A stretch of DNA of 32,244 nucleotides, from positions 1-32,244 of the forward strand of contig CAIPAT010000424.1 in NCBI GenBank assembly GCA_903863035.1. The letters run 5' to 3'. Positions 8,932-15,846 of this stretch are shown piece by piece. How positions within the stretch are numbered: position 1 is the stretch's first letter; the number at the start of each line of letters is the position of its first letter. The stretch comes from an uncultured Lentisphaeria bacterium. Lineage in GTDB: Bacteria; Verrucomicrobiota; Lentisphaeria; Victivallales; Victivallaceae. The notes under the pieces were generated by a model that saw only the letters and a list, made by a program, of their open reading frames with translations, did not search any database and was not told the origin of the DNA. The translations under genes were made by a program, and so were the position numbers.

Positions 8932-10503
8932 ATGGTTAAAAATAAAGAGAAAAACAAAGTGTTAATTTGGCCTTGGGCTGTAGGCACCGCTGTTATTGTA
9001 TTTATTATGTGGGGCATTTCAGGGTTATTAATCTGCAACTATGCCACTACATGGACTGAACGTGGAACATTTGGTGATATGTTTGGTGCGGTTAATTCAT
9101 TATTTTCCGGCCTGGCGTTTGCTGGCGTAATCATTGCCATTTTTCTGCAACGCAAAGAGCTTGAACTTCAGCGCCAGGAATTAGAACTGACCCGCGGAGA
9201 ATTTGAGAAACAGACCGAAGAATTCGAAAAGCAAAATGATAACCTGAATGTTCAACGTTTTGAAAACACTTTTTTCAATATGTTGAATTTGTTGAATGAG
9301 ATCGTAAGAAATATTGCTAATGGAAATGAGCAAGGACAAACAGCTATAATCATGTATAGGAACAGGAGTTTAAATGAACAGTCCGGTCCTTATATTCGTC
9401 ATGGCAATAACATTATTTTTGGCAATGCCTCTAGAGAGGACAAGAAAGATATCGTGTCTAGCGGAATTAATGATCTGCGCTTGGAACAATACTTCAAAGT
9501 GCTTTACACGACACTAAAGTTTATAGAAGAATCTAAATTGATCTATAAAGACAAAAAACGCTACTCAAATATTTTGCGTTCGCAGCTGTCGAAAGACGAA
9601 ATATATTTACTTGGCTACAATTGCATAATAAAGGCAGATTTCATTCTATTCAAAATGTTGTTAGAAAAGTATTCATTTTTAAAACATCTGCCTCCAGACA
9701 TGCGGAGTGAATTGTCACAGCAGGACAAGAAAGATTATACCAGTTTCTATCATCTGCGAGCATTCGACAAGAATGCAAAATTTCCCAAAGAATATCTGGA
9801 TGAAGTAGACAATAAGTTCAAAGAACTGGAGATTGAAAATTTTATCAATTATGAAGAGATACATGATATAGATCTGGAATGGTTAAGTAATAAAGCATAC
9901 ATTGCTTATAATGAGGCTGGAAAATATCTGGATAGATATTCCGGGCCTGTTACCGGCGGCAGGCCAGCCCGGCACATCCTGTATGATTTTTGCTCTGATT
10001 TCTGGGAAAAGTCAATTAAACTTCTCGGTCAGGAAGGTCCGTGTATTTGCTGGCATCAACTGGATAAATTTTATGAAATGGACAAGCATCCGGAGGCATT
10101 AAATAAATACGGCATGGTTTTATCTGCTTATAAGATACTATGCGCGGCAATTCCGGAATCAGACAGAGAGGCGGCTTTCAACGCAATCTTCAGTATCAGC
10201 AAGGATTACATGAAGTCGTATTCTGAAATCAGTCATATTCTGGCGATGAAATCTGCAAGGCTCAATACGCAGATTGAGAATAATGAGAATCTCAGCGAAT
10301 CAAAATCCGGGAAGAAACTGATTTCTGAAAATCTGATATACAAAGAATGGCTGAAATTAGGACTGGATGATGTTAAGCGATTTGTGGAAAATTCAAACAA
10401 GAACTCAGATGGCTGGCAGTTTCGCGAAACCTTGTACATGCTTTTGACATTATATATTGTCAGCAAATATGATAAATGGGGCGGCGCTGAATCCGCCGCG
10501 TGA
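8932..10503 (+). CDS. Membrane-anchored putAbiC-like abortive infection protein
   Basis: Residues 11-34 and 47-73 form two membrane helices. A charged coiled coil (about 74-104, with repeats of the type RQELELTRGEFEKQ) follows, then the family motif QRFENTFFNMLNLLNEIV (108-125). Farther on, LEQYFKVLYTTLKFIEES and YSNILRSQLSKDEIYLLGYN match the conserved pattern of the putative phage abortive infection protein family (PF16872). The membrane helices should place the C-terminal part in the cytoplasm. At 523 residues it is longer than the family members I recall, the extra part being roughly the last 240 residues, which I do not recognise. The mechanism of the family is unknown to me. It sits between two methylase-tail scars. 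Confidence 0.68.
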   Translation: MVKNKEKNKVLIWPWAVGTAVIVFIMWGISGLLICNYATTWTERGTFGDMFGAVNSLFSGLAFAGVIIAIFLQRKELELQRQELELTRGEFEKQTEEFEKQNDNLNVQRFENTFFNMLNLLNEIVRNIANGNEQGQTAIIMYRNRSLNEQSGPYIRHGNNIIFGNASREDKKDIVSSGINDLRLEQYFKVLYTTLKFIEESKLIYKDKKRYSNILRSQLSKDEIYLLGYNCIIKADFILFKMLLEKYSFLKHLPPDMRSELSQQDKKDYTSFYHLRAFDKNAKFPKEYLDEVDNKFKELEIENFINYEEIHDIDLEWLSNKAYIAYNEAGKYLDRYSGPVTGGRPARHILYDFCSDFWEKSIKLLGQEGPCICWHQLDKFYEMDKHPEALNKYGMVLSAYKILCAAIPESDREAAFNAIFSISKDYMKSYSEISHILAMKSARLNTQIENNENLSESKSGKKLISENLIYKEWLKLGLDDVKRFVENSNKNSDGWQFRETLYMLLTLYIVSKYDKWGGAESAA

Positions 10504-10543
10504 ATTGAGAAATACCGGGATTGTGGAGGGGGAGGATAAATAG
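10502..10543 (+). pseudogene. Methyltransferase-tail scar joined to a palindromic repeat
   Basis: Directly after the putAbiC-like stop, one frame reads ELRNTGIVEGEDK and stop. Its second half matches the tail ending IVE(E/G)(N/E)DK found at 12483 and 13591. In all three places the sequence runs straight into the same palindrome (GTACCTCAAGC...). Short, but the repeated junction supports a common origin. Confidence 0.55.
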
Positions 10544-10626
10544 AGTACCTCAAGCTTCCAGCTTGAGAAGAATCGCGTCCCGCAGTCGCGGGATCCCGCG
10601 ACTGCGGGAATGCTTGCGGTACTTTT
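10544..10626. repeat. REP-like palindromic element, copy 1
   Basis: The element starts with AGTACC and ends with GGTACTTTT. Inside it are hairpin A (CTCAAGCTTCCAGCTTGAG, 10549-10567, 8-bp arms) and a perfect 30-bp palindrome (10579-10608) whose arms are CCCGCAGTCGCGGGA and its complement. A GCTTGCGGTAC end follows. The same modules recur at 12526-12652 and 13649-13770. I saw no Y1-type transposase in the window that would mobilise it. Confidence 0.85.
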
Positions 10627-10630
10627 GGGG

Positions 10631-10681
10631 GAGAACGGCTTGACGGAAGCGGAAATCTCGCAGTTGCGGGACCGATCGTAG
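10631..10681 (+). pseudogene. Degraded methyltransferase-tail scar
   Basis: The frame reading ENGLTEAEISQLRDRS and TAG resembles YGLTEEEIKIVE, the recurring tail, with loss of the KIVE part. It lies just after the palindromic element and before the Schlafen-type gene. The match rests mainly on GLTE-x-EI. Confidence 0.5.
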
Positions 10682-10775
10682 ATTGAAGAAGAGCATGAGT
10701 TCTAAAATTGAAGAAGTCAGCGGGAAGTGTTAAATTGTTGGAGTCGTCAGTAAGCAATTTTGGGAATTTTATATT

Positions 10776-12158
10776 ATGAAGATTGGGCAGGAAAACGAAA
10801 CTTTAGAGTTTAAAAAGAGCACCGGAGAGCTGAAGGAAGGCATTATTTCGATAGTTGCCATTATCAACAAGCACAACAGCGGAGATATCTATTTTGGGGT
10901 ACGGAACGACGGTATGGTGACCGGACAGGACGTTTCGGATAAAACGCTTCGCGATGTCAGCCAGGCGGTATCCAATCATATTGAGCCGAAGATTTTTCCG
11001 CAGATTGAGCATGTGATAATCAACAATCAGAATTGCATTCATGTCGCGTTTTCCGGGGAGCATGTTCCATATTTTGCTTATGGCAGGGCTTATCTGCGGG
11101 TTGCCGACGAGGATAAGCTAATGCCGCCCAAAGAATTGGAGCGTTATATTTTAAAGAAGAACAAGGCGCTTGAAAAATGGGATGCCGGAGTTTCTGACTG
11201 TGCGCCTGGCGATGTTAGCGAAGACGCTTTAAAGGAATTTTTAGAACGTGCGAACATAGCGGGACGTGTTAATTATGTTTACACAAATAAGCGGGACGTT
11301 TTAAATAAACTCGGGCTTTTAGTTGGGGCCAGGGTAATAAACGCCGCCAAAGTTTTGTTTGCCAGTTCGCGAGATTTAGAAATCCAGATGGCAATTTTCG
11401 CGACCATGGAAAGACTTACGTTTAACGATATCAAACGTCATTCCGGCAATGTATTTGAGCTCATTGATATTGCCGAGAAGTACGTCAGAAATAACATCAA
11501 ATGGCGGGTTGAGCTTGACGGCTCTATTCACCGGCGTGAAATTCCGGAGATTCCGATGGAGGCGGTGCGCGAAGCACTGGTCAATTCATTCTGCCACAGA
11601 GATTATCAGGTTTCTCAGAATAATGAAGTGGCTATTTATAAAAACCGCATTGAGATATACAATCCGGGGGCCTTTCCAGAAGGTTTGACCCCGGACGACT
11701 TTATTAAAGGCTCAGAACGCTCAATCAAGCGTAATCCGAAGATTGCGCAATTAATGTACTATTCGAAAGATGTGGAAAGCTTCGGCACCGGATTGAAAAG
11801 AATAACCCAGGCCTGCGAAGCAGCTGGCGTGAAAGTGGAATTTCAATTGTTGAAAGCCGGATTTATGGTCGTTTTTTACCGTTTAGAAAATGCGAAAGCC
11901 GATAAAAAAGCCGATAAAAAAGCCGATAAAAAAGCCGATAAAAAAGCCGAGAAAAAGCAGCAGCAATATCATGCTAAGATTATTGAGTATCTGAAAGTCC
12001 GTGAATTTGTTACGAACTCGGTTGCCCGTGAAATGTTGAAACTTGCCGCGTCCACCACCAAACGTGTTTTGGCTGATATGGTTGAGCACGATTTGATTGT
12101 TGCAGAAGGGGAGCGCAGGACTAGAAGATATACTTTAAAAATGATGCCGCCGCAATGA
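10776..12158 (+). CDS. Schlafen AlbA_2/ATP-binding regulator-like protein
   Basis: The protein has 460 residues. The N-terminal AlbA_2 domain (about 7-120) has the hallmarks ETLEFKKS and IVAIINKHNSGDIYFGVRNDG. The central region carries a GHKL-type ATP-binding segment of the HATPase_c_4 kind (REALVNSFCHRDYQ, IEIYNPGAFPEGLTPDD, SFGTGLKRI). A lysine-rich linker made of repeated KADKK leads to a C-terminal winged-helix-like region (about 400-455, VTNSVAREMLKLAASTTKRVL). Such proteins are common near defence and mobile genes and are often annotated as transcriptional regulators or RecG-like, but the biochemical role is not settled. The start ATG at 10776 has only a weak GGGAA upstream. The stop overlaps the ATG of a small ORF (ATGA). 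Confidence 0.82.
   Translation: MKIGQENETLEFKKSTGELKEGIISIVAIINKHNSGDIYFGVRNDGMVTGQDVSDKTLRDVSQAVSNHIEPKIFPQIEHVIINNQNCIHVAFSGEHVPYFAYGRAYLRVADEDKLMPPKELERYILKKNKALEKWDAGVSDCAPGDVSEDALKEFLERANIAGRVNYVYTNKRDVLNKLGLLVGARVINAAKVLFASSRDLEIQMAIFATMERLTFNDIKRHSGNVFELIDIAEKYVRNNIKWRVELDGSIHRREIPEIPMEAVREALVNSFCHRDYQVSQNNEVAIYKNRIEIYNPGAFPEGLTPDDFIKGSERSIKRNPKIAQLMYYSKDVESFGTGLKRITQACEAAGVKVEFQLLKAGFMVVFYRLENAKADKKADKKADKKADKKAEKKQQQYHAKIIEYLKVREFVTNSVAREMLKLAASTTKRVLADMVEHDLIVAEGERRTRRYTLKMMPPQ
11898..11957 (+). repeat. In-frame 12-bp tandem repeat encoding a KADK linker
   Basis: GCCGATAAAAAA is repeated four times without error (11898-11945), followed by one variant unit (GCCGAGAAAAAG). The unit is a multiple of three, so copy changes would only lengthen or shorten the linker between the ATP-binding and the winged-helix-like parts. 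Confidence 0.95.
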
Positions 12159-12289
12159 ACAATTTTTTTCATCCAAAATATCTATTCAATCCCGGCGATT
12201 GGAGAAAAGCGGGTTCTAAAAAGATAGAATTGGTGTATGCCTTATCCGGTTTGACGGAAACGGAAACTAAGATTGTCGAGGGCAAGTAA
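12155..12289 (+). pseudogene. 44-codon ORF carrying a methyltransferase-tail scar
   Basis: The ORF begins in an ATGA overlap with the stop of the preceding gene and ends LVYALSGLTETETKIVEGK. The end matches MVYELYGLTEEEIKIVE of the intact methyltransferase in the same reading frame. The first 25 codons look unlike anything I know. It may be translated by coupling, but it looks more like leftover sequence than a gene. Confidence 0.6.
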
Positions 12290-12482
12290 TCTCACGCGGA
12301 GGGTGCGGCGCGCGGGATAAAACCGGATTTTAATTCCCCCGAATTCGAGGGAATTAAAATTACAATCGGAGTTCAAAATGGTAAAAATTAAATCATTAAA
12401 TAATTCAAGTTTTAACCCCATCGAATTCGACGGGTTTAGAAATTAAAACGCGCATTTTATCAATGATGGCGTCGTTTAGTCT
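12290..12482. other. Non-coding spacer with two related hairpins
   Basis: At 12327-12360, ATTTTAATTCCC and its exact complement form a 12-bp stem around a 10-nt loop that contains CGAATTCG. At 12410-12441 an imperfect inverted repeat (TTTTAACCCC...CGGGTTTAGAA) is centred on TCGAATTCGA. The two share the core CGAATTCGA and TTTTAA flanks. I see no gene here. Confidence 0.7.
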
Positions 12483-12527
12483 GAACGCCTGAATAAAATA
12501 GCGATAGTGGAGGGGAATGATAAATAG
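12483..12527 (+). pseudogene. Methyltransferase-tail scar joined to a palindromic repeat
   Basis: The frame ERLNKIAIVEGNDK and TAG matches the tail form EEIKIVEENDK at 13591 and runs directly into the palindromic element, as at 10502 and 13591. Confidence 0.55.
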
Positions 12528-12652
12528 AGTACCTCAAGCTTCCAGCTTGAGAAAGAAATAGAGTACCTCAAGCTTCCAGCTTGAGAAAGAAATAGAGTAC
12601 CTCAAGCTTCCAGCTTGAGAAGAAGAATCGCAAGCAAGATGCTTGCTGTACT
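12526..12652. repeat. REP-like palindromic element, copy 2, with hairpin A in triplicate
   Basis: Hairpin A (CTCAAGCTTCCAGCTTGAG) occurs at 12533-12551, 12567-12585 and 12601-12619, a tandem array with a 34-base period and near-identical spacers. Hairpin B (GCAAGCAAGATGCTTGC) follows at 12630-12646. The 30-bp GC-rich palindrome of the other copies is missing here. Confidence 0.9.
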
Positions 12653-12688
12653 ATTGCTGAACTATTAAACAAAATTCATGGTAGAAAT

Positions 12689-13528
12689 ATGAAAAAAGAG
12701 TTAATCATCGAACTGTTTGAGAAATTTGAAGGGGCCTGTTATCTTGCCAATAATCTGGAGTGCTGGAGCGCCAGAGAATTGCAGGAGATATTGGGCTATG
12801 CGGAATGGCGTAATTTTCTTAAAGTGATAGACAAGGCAAAAGCGGCTTGTGAAAATGCCGATGTCAAGGTATCAGACCATTTTGTTGATGTCAACAAAAT
12901 GGTCGAACTTGGCAGTGGATCTCAAAGAGAAATAGATGACATAGCCTTAACCCGCTATGCCTGCTACCTGATTGCTCAAAACGGGGACTCTGCAAAAAGT
13001 GAGATCGCTTTTGCGCAGACCTATTTTGCGGTGCAGACCCGGAAGCAGGAAATAATAGAGCAGCGGCTTTTAGATATGGACCGGGTAATTGCCCGTGACA
13101 AGCTGACAAAATCCGAAAAGAAACTGTCAGGCATCATTTACGAGCGCGGCGTTGATGAAATGGGTTTTGCCCTTATTCGCTCCAAGGGGGATCACGCGCT
13201 GTTCGGCGGTTTCTCCACCAGCGCCATGAAGCACAAACTGATGATTCCCGATGGCAGGCCATTGGCAGATTTTTTGCCGACGCTCACCATCAAAGCCAAA
13301 GATTTTGCGGCAGAACTTACCAGCCATAATGTCATAGAAAAAGACTTGTCCGGCACGAACAAGATATCCGATGAACACGTGGAGAACAACAGGGCGGTTC
13401 GCAAAATGCTGATTGAACGCGGAGTAAAGCCGGAAGCGCTGCCGCCAGCGGAAGACGTAAAAAGAATTCAGCGAAAATTAGAGTGTGATGAAAAGAAATT
13501 GCTCAAAGAGATAAAGAATAAAAATTAG
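12689..13528 (+). CDS. dinD: DinD-like DNA damage-inducible protein
   Basis: The 279-residue protein matches the DinD pattern along its length. It has a BRO-type N-terminal domain (WSARELQEILGYAEWRNF, about 26-43), KVSDHFVDVNKMVELGSGSQREIDD, then RYACYLIAQNGDSAKSEIAFAQ and YFAVQTRKQE. The C-terminal part carries YERGVDEMGFALIRSKGD and the ending LPPAEDVKRIQRK. In Escherichia coli DinD is SOS-induced and inhibits RecA strand exchange. Homologues are frequent in accessory regions, and some may act in defence. I did not find a convincing LexA box in the repeat-filled upstream region, and the ribosome binding site is weak (GGTAG). Confidence 0.85.
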   Translation: MKKELIIELFEKFEGACYLANNLECWSARELQEILGYAEWRNFLKVIDKAKAACENADVKVSDHFVDVNKMVELGSGSQREIDDIALTRYACYLIAQNGDSAKSEIAFAQTYFAVQTRKQEIIEQRLLDMDRVIARDKLTKSEKKLSGIIYERGVDEMGFALIRSKGDHALFGGFSTSAMKHKLMIPDGRPLADFLPTLTIKAKDFAAELTSHNVIEKDLSGTNKISDEHVENNRAVRKMLIERGVKPEALPPAEDVKRIQRKLECDEKKLLKEIKNKN

Positions 13529-13590
13529 CAATGCCTTGCAGAATGCGTTGGCAGAATTTCAACAGCGAACAAGCCGGACGCCGGCATAAG

Positions 13591-13647
13591 TATGCGTTGT
13601 ACGGCCTGACGGAAGAAGAAATTAAGATTGTGGAGGAGAATGATAAA
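13591..13647 (+). pseudogene. Methyltransferase-tail scar, well preserved
   Basis: The frame reads YALYGLTEEEIKIVEENDKE, practically the consensus tail of the Eco57I-class methyltransferase. The bases GTTGTACGGCCTGACGGAAG are identical to those at the ends of the intact gene and of the copy at 4986. It runs directly into the palindromic element. Confidence 0.85.
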
Positions 13648-13648
13648 G

Positions 13649-13770
13649 AAAGTACCTCAAGCTTCCAGCTTGAGAAAGAGAATCGCAAGCAAGATGCTTG
13701 CGGTACTTTGGGGGGAAGAATCGCGTCCTGCGGCAGCGGGATCCCGCGACTGCGGGAATGCTTGCAGTAC
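13649..13770. repeat. REP-like palindromic element, copy 3 (most complete)
   Basis: AAAGTACC (13649-13656) and GGTACTTT (13702-13709) are 8-bp terminal inverted repeats around hairpin A (13656-13674) and hairpin B (13685-13701). An imperfect version of the 30-bp palindrome follows at 13727-13756, and a CTTGCAGTACT end at about 13761-13771. The modular order A-B-C suggests that copies 1 and 2 are partial. Confidence 0.88.
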
Positions 13771-13931
13771 TCTTTAGCAGCCGCAAAATCACCTCGGGAT
13801 ATTTCGCGGGACTTGTCAAGTTTATTTCTTGACAGCTCCTTAATAATTTTAGCGGACATTTTTACTTATCATTTTGGATTTGAGAGGAATCAGTGTTATC
13901 TTAAGGTCTCTGTAAACAAGGGGATTTTAAA

Positions 13932-15131
13932 ATGAAATTTTTGAAAAGTGCTGTTTATCTGGTTTTGGCTGCAACAGTCATTCTGATTATCGCCGGCTGC
14001 AAAACGCCGCCGCGCCCGTCCGCGGTCAAAGTTGGAGTGATCCTGCCCATGTCCGGGGAGTTTGCGCCCTACGGCAAAAAAGTTTTCTTCGGCATAAAAC
14101 TGATGGCGGATGAGATTAACCTCGGCGGCGGAATTGAAAATCGCCAAATCGATCTGGTGCTGATCGACAATGAAAGCAAAGTTGAAAAAACCGCGGTAGG
14201 GCTGAGAACGCTGGCGGAAAAAAAGATTTTCATTGTGATCGGCGCTTATACCTCTGCGGACACTTTTGCTTTGAAGCCGGATGCGCTTAAGTACAAAGTC
14301 ACGGTGATCTCGCCGATGGCCACCAATGATCTGATAACCGAGCGCAATCCATATATTTTCCGGACCTGCTTCTCTGACTCTTTTCAAGGGAAAGCCATTG
14401 GCCGGTTTGCGGTTCAGAAAATGCAGCTGGACAAGATCGGGGTGATGTTGAACATTGATGAAAACGGCACTTACAGCCGTGACCTCGGGCGCGCCACTAC
14501 CGGCGAAATCGTCGCTTCCGGCGGTAAAGTGCTTACCGTCGAAGGCTACTACCGTAAATCAGCGACTTATGTTCCGCAACTCCAGAGTATTCTTAATGCC
14601 GGGGTCAACGGCATCTTTATTCCGTCTTATGCCGAAGAGGCGGCCGTGATGATCAACGAAGCCAGAAAACTTGGCTATCAGGGTTACATTTTCGGCGGGG
14701 ACGGCTGGGATGAAGATGCTTTCTTCAATCAGCTCGGAGCAACTCCGGGGCACTGTTTCTTCGTGTCAATGTTCTCCGCCAGATATGACAGCCCGGAGAC
14801 ACGTCATTTTCTGGAGAAAGTACGGAAAGAAACCGGCGGCAGGGAGCCGGGGGTTTGTGAAGCCCAGGGCTATGATACCATGGGCATTGTCGCCCAGGCT
14901 ATCCGGAACAGTGTTTTTGAGTACGATATCCGCGATGCGCTGCACAATATTAAAGACTATCCGGGAGTTACCGGCAAAATCAGCATAGACTCAGACAGAA
15001 ACGCGATTAAAAACCTGTTTATAAAAGAAGTTGTAAAGAAAACAGACGGGTTCTTCGGACCCAGGCTGATTGCAGTAATAGATCCTGCAAATGGTAAAAA
15101 TGGTAAAAATGGCCCAAATGATCAAAATTAA
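13932..15131 (+). CDS. Periplasmic-binding lipoprotein of the branched-chain amino acid (LivJ/Peripla_BP_6) type
   Basis: A lipoprotein signal peptide ends in LIIAGC with the lipidated cysteine at 23. The mature part shows the type I periplasmic-binding fold of LivJ-like receptors: VKVGVILPMSGEFAPYGKK (34-52), then GIKLMADEIN, VFVIG-like IGAYTSADTF, and NPYIFRTCFSDSFQG. It should bind an amino acid, urea or a similar small solute at the membrane. No permease or ATPase genes (livHMGF) adjoin it, so it is either an orphan receptor or serves a transporter elsewhere. The C-terminus has a small NGKNGKNG repeat. GGGGA lies about nine bases before the ATG. Base composition returns to the core level here, marking the right edge of the island. 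Confidence 0.87.
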   Translation: MKFLKSAVYLVLAATVILIIAGCKTPPRPSAVKVGVILPMSGEFAPYGKKVFFGIKLMADEINLGGGIENRQIDLVLIDNESKVEKTAVGLRTLAEKKIFIVIGAYTSADTFALKPDALKYKVTVISPMATNDLITERNPYIFRTCFSDSFQGKAIGRFAVQKMQLDKIGVMLNIDENGTYSRDLGRATTGEIVASGGKVLTVEGYYRKSATYVPQLQSILNAGVNGIFIPSYAEEAAVMINEARKLGYQGYIFGGDGWDEDAFFNQLGATPGHCFFVSMFSARYDSPETRHFLEKVRKETGGREPGVCEAQGYDTMGIVAQAIRNSVFEYDIRDALHNIKDYPGVTGKISIDSDRNAIKNLFIKEVVKKTDGFFGPRLIAVIDPANGKNGKNGPNDQN

Positions 15132-15143
15132 GGATTAGGACAC

Positions 15144-15812
15144 GTGAACAGTTACAATGTTAAAAAGATTGCCGGTCCGGCAGATATTGCCGCAGACTGG
15201 GACAGTGCGGACTGGAAGAATGCGGAAATTATAAAAATCAATAATTTCCGTCCCGAAGGCAGCGCTCACCGGCCGGAAGTTGAATGCCGGCTTCAGCATG
15301 ACGGCAAAGGTTTCTACGGACTTTTCCAGGTTAAGGATAAATATATCCGCTGCGTGGCAACCGAGCATAACAGCAGCGTCTGCAGAGACAGCTGCGTCGA
15401 ATTCTTTGTAGAACCGCCCGGCGGACAGGGATATTTAAATTTCGAATTCAACTGCGGCGGCACAATGCTGCTTTATTATGTAAAAGATTGCACCAGAACA
15501 GACAAGGGGTTTAAAGAGTATGCTCCGGTGACTGAAAGCGAAGCCGCGGCAGTGAGGATTTTCCACACCATGCCGAAAGTCGTTGAGCCGGAAATAACGG
15601 AAGCAAAGACCTGGCGGCTGGGATTTTACATCCCGTTTGCCCTTTTCGAATCGAAGATCGAAGGTCTGAAAACGGCATCCGGGCAGACCTGGCGCGGCAA
15701 TTTTTATAAATGCGCGGACAAAACATCGCATCCGCACTGGGCTTCATGGAATCCGGTTTCCGTGCTCAATTTTCATCTGCCCGAGTGTTACGGCAACATC
15801 GTTCTCGGCTGA
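15144..15812 (+). CDS. CBM9-like (DOMON-type) carbohydrate-binding protein
   Basis: The 222-residue protein matches carbohydrate-binding family 9-like domains: an opening of the form DIAADWDSADW, then FRPEGSAHRPEVECRLQHDGKGFYGLFQVKD, DSCVEFFVEP, YLNFEFNCGG, and the end region SHPHWASWNPV. There is no signal peptide, which is odd for a sugar-binding module, so it may be cytoplasmic or exported another way. Translation probably starts at a GTG, with AAGGA upstream and no better ATG. It follows the lipoprotein gene by 12 bases, suggesting co-transcription, and converges with the CorC-like gene. Confidence 0.75.
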   Translation: MNSYNVKKIAGPADIAADWDSADWKNAEIIKINNFRPEGSAHRPEVECRLQHDGKGFYGLFQVKDKYIRCVATEHNSSVCRDSCVEFFVEPPGGQGYLNFEFNCGGTMLLYYVKDCTRTDKGFKEYAPVTESEAAAVRIFHTMPKVVEPEITEAKTWRLGFYIPFALFESKIEGLKTASGQTWRGNFYKCADKTSHPHWASWNPVSVLNFHLPECYGNIVLG

Positions 15813-15846
15813 TACAGGCGGAATTGACGGCGTTCGGCAGGAATCT

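Larger units (their letters stand above)
13529..13931. other. Repeat-filled spacer between DinD and the lipoprotein gene
   Basis: It contains a methylase-tail scar (13591-13647), palindromic element copy 3 (13649-13770) and a hairpin TGTCAAG-7 nt-CTTGACA (13814-13834). An AGGGGA site lies before the next gene. A reading frame spans much of it, but its translation is just repeat sequence. A fragment reading NALQNALAEFQQ just after DinD may be the remnant of another lost gene. Confidence 0.65.

Noticed and set aside
10233..10757. 174-codon minus-strand frame over the putAbiC end and repeats
   Set aside because: It lies antisense to a supported gene and then to palindromes, with a low-complexity translation. 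A shadow frame.
12533..12619. Three regularly spaced repeats, CRISPR-like
   Set aside because: The spacers are nearly identical (15 bases) and the repeat is a simple hairpin found elsewhere without array. No cas genes are near. It is a tandem duplication.
13829..13846. TTGACA with a nearby TAATAAT as promoter for the lipoprotein gene
   Set aside because: The spacing is only six bases, far from the 16-18 needed, and the TTGACA is part of a hairpin arm.
13531..13935. 134-codon open frame after dinD
   Set aside because: Its translation consists of a methylase tail followed by palindromic repeat sequence, and it runs into the start of the lipoprotein gene. Not a gene.
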